NCBI GenBank assembly: GCA_964549495.1
Contig: CAZJWJ010000131.1
Coordinates: forward strand, 1-11,301
Direction of reading: 5' to 3'
Origin: JACKBJ01 sp964549495
Lineage (GTDB): Bacteria; Chloroflexota; Anaerolineae; Epilineales; Epilineaceae
DNA: 11,301 bases
How positions within the stretch are numbered: the stretch's first letter is position 1; the number at the start of each line of letters is the position of its first letter. The notes beneath the pieces were generated by a model that saw only the letters and a program-made list of their open reading frames with translations, ran no database searches and was not told where the DNA came from. Positions 5,775 to 11,301 of the stretch are shown in pieces. The translations under genes were made by a program, and so were the position numbers.

Positions 5775-8426
5775 TCAAAGCGCCAGAAAGCGCACGCTCT
5801 TCCAGCGCCCCAGCTCCTCGACCAGCCTCTCGGGCCGCGCGGTGGCCGGCCCGCCGGTGGCATCCGGCGGGAGTTCGGGCGCGTCCTGGAGCCAGCCGGC
5901 CGCCTTGGCCTCTGCCCGCAGCTCGACCGCGAAGTCGGACGGGTCGCGGCCAGCCGACTCGACGCGGCGGCGCAAGTCGGTCAGGCCCAGGACCGCCGCG
6001 TGGAAGGCGCCGGAGATCTCCTCGGGCAGCTCGGGATCGATGCCTTCGTGGGCATCCGAGCGGCCGTCGATCAGTCGGGTGAGCTGCCACCACCAGGCCA
6101 CGGCCGGGGCGGGCTCCTCGGCGCCGCCGCTCAGGTGGGCGTCGGAGCCGGCCATGATCTCGGCGCTCAGGACGCGGGCCCGGACGCTCAGCGCGAAGTC
6201 GGCCTCGCTGTCCAGGGCCTGGCGGTAGAAGCGGGACACGTCGGCGAACCGGCGGGTGAAGCCGGCCGGCGGGAGGTCGGCGCGGACTTGCCGGCCGTAG
6301 CCCTTGCGGGTCAGGCGTTCGTCGAGGATGGCCACCACGCCGCGGTCGGCGGCGCGGCGGACCAGGCGGCCGAAGCCCTGCTTGAGGGTCAGGGTCATCA
6401 GCGGGAGCATGTAGTCGCCGAAGCTGCTGCCCTCGGCCTCCTCGATGGAGCGCATGCGGGCATCGTGCAGCGGGTCGCCCGGCGAGGGGAAGGGCAGCTT
6501 GTCCAGGACCACCAGGCTCAGCTCCTCGCCCGGGATGTCGACGCCCTCCCAGAAGGAGCGCGTGGCCAGGAGCACGCTGTTGGGGGTGTCGCGGAACCAG
6601 TCGAGCAGGGCCTCGCGCGGGGCGTCTCCTTGGGCGCGCAGGGGCCAGGGGACGGACGGCCAGGCATGGGCCGGCTCGCCCTCCTCGATCTCGGCGCCGG
6701 GGTCGAGCAGGGCCCGCGTCTGCTGCAGGCCGGTCCAGCTGGTGAAGAGACAGAGCGCGCGGCCGCGGCTGGCCTCGAGCAGGCGCGCGATCTCGCCGGC
6801 CACGTCGGCGTAGTAGCGCTCGCGGTTCGCCCAGCTGTAGGCCGTCAGGTGGGGCTGGTAGAGCAGGGCCTGGTTGGGGTAGTCGAAGACCGCCGGCGCC
6901 ACCAGCTCGGGGCCGACGCGGGTGATGCCGCAACGCTGGCGCAGGTGCTCGAAGCCCTTGCCTGCCGCCAGGGTGGCGCTGGTGCAGATCACCGTCCGAC
7001 CCTCGATGCCGAAGAGATGCTGCTCCAGGCCGCGTGCCGGCGTGATCGGCGCCGCGTGGACCATCAGGCGCAGGTTGCGCCGCCCGAAGACCGGCTCGGC
7101 GTAGCGCAGCACGCTGCCGTCGCGGCGGCTGGTTGACACCGCCGCCAGCTTGTCGGCCAAGCTGCTGAGGTTGCTCACCGCCAGGTCGTAGACCCGGGCG
7201 CGCGAGCCGTCGTCCTCCAGGTCGGCGGCACCGCGGCCGGCCAGCTTGGAGGGTCGGGTGAGGGCGGCGCCGTCACCCTGATCCGCCCGCTCGGCCTCCG
7301 GCGCCGCGTCACCGGACTCGAAGGGCCAGTCCGGGTCGGGCTCGGCCTCGACGCGCGCCAGCTTGCTCTTGGCCTTGTAGGGGTGCTGGTCCTGCATGTG
7401 CTGGGCCAGATGCTTGAGCTTGCGGGCCAGGTCACGCAGTCGAGGTAGGTCGACCTCGATGCGCCAGGCGGAGGACTCGGGGCCTTGGTCCTCGCGCAGC
7501 CGGCGCAGCTCGTCGAAGGCCAGGCGGGCCTCGAAGCGCAACTCGTCCAGCCGATCGGCGTCGACTTGCTCGCGGTAGACCGCGCGCTGCAAGAGCGACT
7601 CGACCGCGTGGTCGCTGACCTCGACCTCGAAGACCGCCGTGGCGGTGTCGACCAGGTGGTGGGCCTCGTCGATGACGTAGATGCTGGCCGGCGGCAGGAT
7701 GCGCTCGCCGGCCTCGCCCAGCTGCAGGGCCGTCAACAGCAGGTGGTGGTTGGTGATGATCACGTCGGACACCGCCGCCGCGTCGCGCATGTGGTTGACG
7801 AAGCAGGCATCGTCCCAGTAGGGGCAGGCCGCCTGGATGCAGTCGTCGGTGAAGCTGACCACCCGCGGGCGCAGGTCCGGGGCCAGGAGGAAGGGCAGCT
7901 CGTCGACGTCGCCGGTCAGCGTCTCGGCCGACCAGTCCTTCAAATGCTCGACCTGACGGTCCTCGCCATCGTCCAGGCTGATCAGCTGGCGCTCGACGCG
8001 CTCCTTGTCCCACTTCCAGCTGCAGAGGTAGTTGCTGCGGCCCTTGACCAGGACCGACTCGACGGATCGGCCGGTGATGCGGCTGGCCAACGGTACGTCC
8101 TTGGCATAGAGCTGATGCTGCAGGCTCTTGTTGGCCGTGGCGATGACCACCTTGCGGCCCGAGAGCAGGGCCGGCACCAGGTAGGCCAGCGACTTGCCGG
8201 TGCCGGTGGGTGCCTCGACGATGGCATTGCGCCGTGCCAGGATCGCTTGGCGCACCGCCTCGGCCATGGCCAGCTGACTGGGTCGTGCCTCGTAGTCGCG
8301 GATGGCACGGGCGGCGCGGCCGGCCGGCCCCAGGTAGTCGCCCAGGTCGAGCGCGTCGAGCTCGGGCGCGGCGGCGGCCGGAGCAAGGCGATCGTCGGCC
8401 GGCTGTGCAGTGCGGGGCGAGGGCAT
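5775..8426 (-). CDS. dinG: DinG/XPD-type Fe-S superfamily 2 DNA helicase with extra C-terminal region
   Basis: An 883-residue ATP-dependent helicase expected to unwind DNA 5' to 3' during repair or replication-conflict resolution. Motifs in order: Walker A EAPTGTGKS (71-79); four cysteines C135, C196, C201 and C208 spaced as in the XPD/DinG 4Fe-4S domain; motif II DEAH (253-256); motif III TSATL (482-486); motif V ATRSFWEGVDIPG (621-633); and motif VI QGFGRLVRR (683-691). A charged, acidic low-complexity stretch occupies about 350-405. Some 145 residues beyond the usual end of the helicase core (about 736-883) match no domain I know. No N-terminal exonuclease domain of the Gram-positive DinG type is present, so it is nearer the E. 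coli DinG/YoaA layout, though longer than DinG (about 716). The ATG at 8426 is the first in frame, has no Shine-Dalgarno, and follows a -10-like TAGAAT by six bases. The gene symbol names the family only. Confidence 0.9.
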   Translation of the reverse strand: MPSPRTAQPADDRLAPAAAAPELDALDLGDYLGPAGRAARAIRDYEARPSQLAMAEAVRQAILARRNAIVEAPTGTGKSLAYLVPALLSGRKVVIATANKSLQHQLYAKDVPLASRITGRSVESVLVKGRSNYLCSWKWDKERVERQLISLDDGEDRQVEHLKDWSAETLTGDVDELPFLLAPDLRPRVVSFTDDCIQAACPYWDDACFVNHMRDAAAVSDVIITNHHLLLTALQLGEAGERILPPASIYVIDEAHHLVDTATAVFEVEVSDHAVESLLQRAVYREQVDADRLDELRFEARLAFDELRRLREDQGPESSAWRIEVDLPRLRDLARKLKHLAQHMQDQHPYKAKSKLARVEAEPDPDWPFESGDAAPEAERADQGDGAALTRPSKLAGRGAADLEDDGSRARVYDLAVSNLSSLADKLAAVSTSRRDGSVLRYAEPVFGRRNLRLMVHAAPITPARGLEQHLFGIEGRTVICTSATLAAGKGFEHLRQRCGITRVGPELVAPAVFDYPNQALLYQPHLTAYSWANRERYYADVAGEIARLLEASRGRALCLFTSWTGLQQTRALLDPGAEIEEGEPAHAWPSVPWPLRAQGDAPREALLDWFRDTPNSVLLATRSFWEGVDIPGEELSLVVLDKLPFPSPGDPLHDARMRSIEEAEGSSFGDYMLPLMTLTLKQGFGRLVRRAADRGVVAILDERLTRKGYGRQVRADLPPAGFTRRFADVSRFYRQALDSEADFALSVRARVLSAEIMAGSDAHLSGGAEEPAPAVAWWWQLTRLIDGRSDAHEGIDPELPEEISGAFHAAVLGLTDLRRRVESAGRDPSDFAVELRAEAKAAGWLQDAPELPPDATGGPATARPERLVEELGRWKSVRFLAL

Positions 8427-8432
8427 GCGTCG

Positions 8433-8461
8433 ATTCTAGATCATCGGTTCTAGGGCGCCAA
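8433..8461 (-). promoter_or_regulatory. Promoter of the helicase gene, leaderless geometry
   Basis: On the minus strand TTGGCG (8461-8456) and TAGAAT (8438-8433) are separated by 17 bases, matching four of six -35 and five of six -10 positions. The -10 box ends six bases before the ATG at 8426, so transcription would start at or next to the start codon. This agrees with the absence of a ribosome binding site. CTAGAA also occurs twice (8453-8448 and 8439-8434) at a 14-base period, which could be a regulator site overlapping the promoter. Confidence 0.45.
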
Positions 8462-8481
8462 TCCTCCCGCGAAGCTGAAGC

Positions 8482-8496
8482 GACCACCATGTGGTC
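8482..8496. promoter_or_regulatory. 15-bp palindrome in the divergent intergenic region
   Basis: GACCAC-CAT-GTGGTC has perfect 6-base arms around a 3-base centre. It lies 21 bases behind the proposed -35 box of the helicase promoter and about 180 bases before the divergent membrane-protein gene. Operator-like by symmetry only. Confidence 0.3.
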
Positions 8497-8580
8497 AACA
8501 TCGGGCCCTCAGCCTGAAGGGTCTATGGCGTTTGGACGAACTACGACGCATTCGAGACTACATATTTGGAAGGACCGATT

Positions 8581-8602
8581 GTATCCTCACCATGAGGTAT
8601 AC
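8581..8602. repeat. Inverted repeat in the leader of the membrane-protein gene
   Basis: GTATCCTCA (8581-8589) pairs with TGAGG(T)ATAC (8593-8602) over nine base pairs with one bulged T and a 3-base loop. It sits about 72 bases upstream of the start at 8674 and may be an operator or leader hairpin. No convincing promoter could be placed beside it. The remainder of 8497-8656 shows nothing else I recognise. Confidence 0.3.
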
Positions 8603-8673
8603 CGAGGTGGTCGAACGCCAAGAACCGCCTAACGGTACGGCTCTCGAACGAGAAACAAGGGGAGGAGAAGAAC

Positions 8674-9432
8674 ATGCGCAGCAGACTACGGACACTCGGG
8701 ATGCTCACGGCACTGATCGGCATCGTCGCCATGGCCGGCGGAGCCTACGGATACTACCGGGTTCAGAATGGGGGAGCGGCGCTCAGCGGGTTCAGCGAGG
8801 AGCAGGGTGTCACGCTGAGCTACAACGACGACGGGAACCTGGTCGACCGAGGCACCGAGGAGGGTGCGGAGGCGATCTTGGACCTGCTGACCGACGACTG
8901 GCACTGGCCCGTTGTGGAGAGCGAACTGGACCCGGACGATCCGGTGATCGATACGGGTACGGAGTACATGTACCAGATGGCGACCATCGCCTACCACGTG
9001 CTGCACGGCTCGCAGAACATCACCCTCGATGATCGGGCCGAATGGGACGGGGATGGGGACGGTGAGATCTCCAGAAATGCAACGGTCTACTCGCCCACCG
9101 GCCTTCCCGACGGGGTCTGGGATCCCGAGGAGCGGGGCATGGACGAGGACGCGATCTTCGAGCCTGGCACCTATGTCGTCCCGGTCAACGGTCGGTATTG
9201 GACGGACTTCAGCCGCCAGCACCCGCTGGATGGTCCGACCCGCGAGGCGGCGTGGACCGGCACGGTTCACGGGCTCTTCGCCGAGTTGGGCGTCGGGGCG
9301 ACGACCGCCTCCATGATCCAGTTGGGCGGTGCCGTGTTCCTGATCGCCTTGGCCTTCGGCCTGGCTTTTCTGATCGTCGGCGCCGGCATGATCTGGGTGG
9401 CCAGCGCGCCCGCCACAGAGCAGCCCGCCTAA
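8674..9432 (+). CDS. Conserved two-helix membrane protein of unknown function with an acidic DGDGDGE segment
   Basis: This 252-residue protein has a transmembrane helix near each end (about 8-28 and 214-243) and a roughly 185-residue region between them, most likely outside the membrane. From memory it resembles an uncharacterised family common in actinobacteria, sharing a block around VTLSYNDDGNLVDRGTEEGA (46-65), the DDWHWPV block (74-80), EYMYQMATIAYHVLHG (97-112) and GRYWTDFSRQHP (173-184). No enzymatic motif is apparent. Residues 125-132 (DGDGDGEI) follow the DxDxDGxI pattern of calcium-binding EF-hand/dockerin loops, inside a stretch (about 118-162) that may be an insertion compared with relatives. 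The ATG start is secured by AAGGGGAGGAG (8657-8667), six bases upstream. The gene is transcribed away from the helicase and ends 20 bases before a perfect palindrome. Confidence 0.85.
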   Translation: MRSRLRTLGMLTALIGIVAMAGGAYGYYRVQNGGAALSGFSEEQGVTLSYNDDGNLVDRGTEEGAEAILDLLTDDWHWPVVESELDPDDPVIDTGTEYMYQMATIAYHVLHGSQNITLDDRAEWDGDGDGEISRNATVYSPTGLPDGVWDPEERGMDEDAIFEPGTYVVPVNGRYWTDFSRQHPLDGPTREAAWTGTVHGLFAELGVGATTASMIQLGGAVFLIALAFGLAFLIVGAGMIWVASAPATEQPA

Positions 9433-9452
9433 CGCCACCGAACATTTGCCGA

Positions 9453-9478
9453 CCGCTGTCAGCTCGAGCTGACAGCGG
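9453..9478. terminator. Perfect 26-bp palindrome, bidirectional terminator between convergent genes
   Basis: CCGCTGTCAGCTC is followed immediately by its exact reverse complement, so either strand can form the same stem (about 11 bp with a minimal TCGA loop). It lies 20 bases after the membrane-protein stop and 11 bases after the stop of the convergent aminotransferase gene, the ideal place for a shared terminator. Neither side has a T-run. Confidence 0.65.
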
Positions 9479-9489
9479 CCGGCCCTCGG

Positions 9490-10797
9490 TCACCCGTCCA
9501 GGATCGGCTCGAGCACTGCGATCAGCCGGTCGACCTCTTCGATCCGATTGTAGTGGACCATCGACACCCTCACCACGCCGTCGCGCTCGTGCAGGCCCAG
9601 GTCGGTGACCAAGCGGTGGGCGTAGAAGTGGCCGAAGCGGATTCCGATCCCGTGAGGGTCGACCTTCTCGACGATGGCCGAGGACGACAAGCGTGCGTGC
9701 ACGAAGCTGATCGTCGGCACGCGCAGGGTGCGATCGGATTCGGGCCGGCCGAAGATGGTCACGTCCGAGCGCTCGCGCAGGAAGGCCAGCAGGCGCTCGG
9801 ATAGCTGCTCTTCGTGGTCGGCGATTGCCTGCCAGGCCGCATCGCGCGCCTGGTGAGCCGCCGGGTCGGCGGGCACACCGACGTTTGCGTCGCAGGCACC
9901 AGAGTTCGGCTCCACGCGACCATCTGACTCGGGTTCCGAGGCCTCGCTCGCCATGCAGCGTGCACCCAGCGCCTCGAGGTAGTCGACCACCCCGGCGCTG
10001 CCCCAGGCCAACTCGTAGTTGGCGTTGCCCGGCTCGAGCTTGCCGGGGATGTTCTCGGGACCGTAGAAGAAGTGGTTGGCCACGCCCAATTCCAGGAAGG
10101 GCTCGCGGCGGGCGTAGAGCATGGCGAAATGCGGCCCGTAGACCTTGTACAGGCTCAGCGCGTAGAAGTCGACGCCCAAGGCCTGCACGTCGATGGCCCG
10201 GTGCGGCGCGAAGGCCACCCCGTCGACGCAGAGCAGCGCGCCGGCCGCATGCACCCGATCGGCGATCTGACGGATGGGGTGGATCGAGCCCAGGATATTG
10301 GAGACGTGGCCCACACAGACCAGCCGCGTGCTCGGACCGAGCAGCCGGTCGAGATCCTCCAGTGCCAGCTCGCCGGTGTCCACATTGCGCTCCCAGAAGC
10401 GCAGGCGCGCTCCCGAGGACTCCAAGGCCAGCCAGCAGCCGATGTTCGCCTCGTGATCAACGCGGCTGACAATGATCTCGTCGCCGGGCTCGAGGGTGGG
10501 CGCGAATGAGCTTGCCAAGAGCTCGAGCAGCAGGGTGGTCGAGGCCCCGAAGACGACCTCCTCAGGCGATGGCGCGCTGACCATCTCCGCCAGCCGCACG
10601 CGCGCTTCGGCATAGCGCTCGGCCGCGACCGTCGAGGTCGCATAGCTGGCGCCGAGCTGGACGTTCGTGTGGAGCAGGTAGTCGCGGATGCGGTCGGCGA
10701 CCGATGCCAAGGTCAAGGAACCGCCAGCGTTGTCCATGAACACCTGGCCGCTTGACAGGGCCGGGAACTTAGCGCGCGCGTAGTCCAAGTCGAGCAT
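9490..10797 (-). CDS. Cysteine desulfurase-like class V aminotransferase (PLP enzyme)
   Basis: A PLP-dependent fold-type I enzyme of about 435 residues, nearest the cysteine desulfurase-like subfamily known as VC1184/TIGR01976. Numbering from the 10797 start: FMDNAGGS (20-27) in the N-terminal substrate loop; GASTTLLLE (84-92) as the phosphate-binding turn; DHEAN (114-118), whose H115 should stack on the cofactor; VDGVAFAPH (191-199) with D192 for the pyridine nitrogen; and YALSLYKVYGPH (212-223) with the Schiff-base lysine K218. No active-site cysteine loop of IscS/SufS type is obvious, and no suf/isc scaffold genes are adjacent, so a role in Fe-S assembly is not supported. A hydrophilic stretch (about 282-320) looks like an insertion. 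ATG 10797 is preferred because relatives begin MLDLDxxRxxFPAL and a GGA lies about eight bases upstream; ATG 10827 would add ten residues. Substrate unknown. Confidence 0.85.
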   Translation of the reverse strand: MLDLDYARAKFPALSSGQVFMDNAGGSLTLASVADRIRDYLLHTNVQLGASYATSTVAAERYAEARVRLAEMVSAPSPEEVVFGASTTLLLELLASSFAPTLEPGDEIIVSRVDHEANIGCWLALESSGARLRFWERNVDTGELALEDLDRLLGPSTRLVCVGHVSNILGSIHPIRQIADRVHAAGALLCVDGVAFAPHRAIDVQALGVDFYALSLYKVYGPHFAMLYARREPFLELGVANHFFYGPENIPGKLEPGNANYELAWGSAGVVDYLEALGARCMASEASEPESDGRVEPNSGACDANVGVPADPAAHQARDAAWQAIADHEEQLSERLLAFLRERSDVTIFGRPESDRTLRVPTISFVHARLSSSAIVEKVDPHGIGIRFGHFYAHRLVTDLGLHERDGVVRVSMVHYNRIEEVDRLIAVLEPILDG

Positions 10798-10854
10798 TTC
10801 ACATCCGTGTTGAGTCGTAGAGCGCATTTATCGATGGCTGTCACCGAGGTCTGA

Positions 10855-11184
10855 TCAGAGGAATTCCAGGTGATCGCGCATCGCATCTGCATCGAGGATC
10901 TCGCTGATCACGAGCACGCAGCGAATGACGTCTCCGATACCTCGCCCTGGCACGACATAGATCACGCCCGCGTGCGGCACCGCCTCAGCATGCAATCTCA
11001 AGAAGTCGGCATCACGAGTAAGGAGCACTCGACCTCGTGAACGAGCATGCTCGAGCTGGTCCCGATCGGATCGCCCACGCAGCCCGGCGGCCGGTGTTGT
11101 GCTGACGTCGAGTCCACGGGTGCGGAGCCCTCGGATAATACTTCTGGCGATCTGTTCGTCCGTGTGCAGCCGAATCCTAGCCAA
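10855..11184 (-). CDS. DUF5615 family PIN-like protein, predicted toxin (Mut7-C type)
   Basis: A 109-residue protein matching the DUF5615 pattern from end to end: an opening strand IRLHTDEQI with the first acidic pair (D9, E10), helix IIRGLRTRGLDV, a GLRGRSDRDQLEHARSRGR stretch, the central VLLTRDADFLRLH with TRDAD (56-60), then AGVIYV and GIGDVIRCVLVISEIL, ending DHLEFL. Members have a PIN-like nuclease fold and are encoded with DUF433 proteins as putative toxin-antitoxin pairs; the clustered aspartates would bind metal. Translation starts at TTG (11184), overlapping the DUF433 stop codon by eight bases (TTGGCTAG), so it is probably translationally coupled. TTG is accepted because the product then begins MARIRxH like its relatives and no ATG is available. 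The 57-base gap to the aminotransferase leaves cotranscription open. Confidence 0.85.
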   Translation of the reverse strand: MARIRLHTDEQIARSIIRGLRTRGLDVSTTPAAGLRGRSDRDQLEHARSRGRVLLTRDADFLRLHAEAVPHAGVIYVVPGRGIGDVIRCVLVISEILDADAMRDHLEFL

Positions 11185-11301
11185 GGGCCGGCTTGCCCAG
11201 CTTGGACGGGATCTCGCGCTTGAGCGCCTCGACCAATGCTTCGTCCTCGGCGATACTCGCGTCGATGGTCTCGCGCTGATCGAAGTAGTAGGTCAACGCC
11301 G
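11177..11301 (-). CDS. DUF433 family protein, predicted antitoxin (C-terminal part only)
   Basis: Only the last 41 codons are inside the window; the gene continues beyond the right edge. The visible residues, ALTYYFDQRETIDASIAEDE then ALVEALKREIPSKLG, fit the C-terminus of DUF433 proteins, in which a short helix with YYxDHxxEID is followed by a charged helix. The family's N-terminal helix-turn-helix part, which would bind DNA and probably autoregulate the pair, is not seen. It overlaps the DUF5615 toxin start by eight bases, the usual antitoxin-before-toxin order. Confidence 0.75.
   Translation of the reverse strand, partial: ALTYYFDQRETIDASIAEDEALVEALKREIPSKLGKPALG

Noticed and set aside
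5542..6933. A 463-codon open frame on the minus strand overlapping the CPBP and helicase genes
   Set aside because: It is a shifted reading of the helicase with Arg/Pro/Gly-rich composition and conflicts with two well-supported genes.
5754..7136. A 460-codon open frame on the + strand (and others at 7485-8453 and 5842-6228)
   Set aside because: They lie antisense to the helicase, whose motifs are complete and in order on the minus strand. The + strand readings are low-complexity Gly/Ala/Val/Gln strings without domains.
9490..10797. Calling the PLP enzyme iscS/sufS or selenocysteine lyase
   Set aside because: No catalytic cysteine loop and no Fe-S assembly neighbours are seen. The YKVYGPH lysine motif fits the separate desulfurase-like subfamily.

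Overview
The window comes from a high-GC bacterium. No rRNA, tRNA or other phylogenetic marker is present, so placement is only a guess. I lean towards Chloroflexota or a neighbouring lineage. The clues are a secreted beta-propeller protein that ends in a Pro/Thr/Ser-rich linker plus a YLPxVxx-type tail, a Uma2-family remnant, a DUF433/DUF5615 pair, and a two-helix membrane protein of a type I associate with actinobacteria and relatives. There is no phage, CRISPR or plasmid backbone. It reads as an ordinary chromosomal mosaic of short gene sets with one small palindromic (MITE-like) element.

Layout, left to right. 1-225 is a structured leader with a 16-bp palindrome and hairpins, one of which carries an anti-Shine-Dalgarno sequence in its loop. 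226-1104 (+) is a class I SAM-dependent methyltransferase, closed by a strong hairpin at 1160-1188. About 1203-1676 (+) is a Uma2 endonuclease-family pseudogene with an internal deletion. 1674-1838 is a long imperfect palindrome centred on base 1756; its left end coincides with the stop codon of that pseudogene. 1911-5675 (-) is a co-oriented group: CPBP intramembrane protease, secreted propeller protein, small lipoprotein. 5775-8426 (-) is a large DinG/XPD-type Fe-S helicase that appears to be read from a leaderless transcript. 8427-8673 is a divergent promoter region. 8674-9432 (+) is a two-helix membrane protein, ending at a perfect 26-bp palindrome that probably terminates transcription from both sides. 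9490-10797 (-) is a cysteine-desulfurase-like class V aminotransferase. 10855-11301 (-) is a DUF5615 PIN-like toxin overlapped by the 3' end of a DUF433 antitoxin that runs off the window.

The genes do not form one pathway. Three groups can be defended: the membrane/envelope set at 1911-5675, the single helicase transcription unit, and the DUF433-DUF5615 toxin-antitoxin pair next to the aminotransferase. The lipoprotein gene and parts of the CPBP gene look less GC-rich than the methyltransferase and helicase genes, by eye.

The strongest unexplained signals are the 161-165 bp palindromic element at the Uma2 pseudogene's stop codon, the possible ribosome-site-sequestering leader of the methyltransferase, and the leaderless promoter of the helicase.
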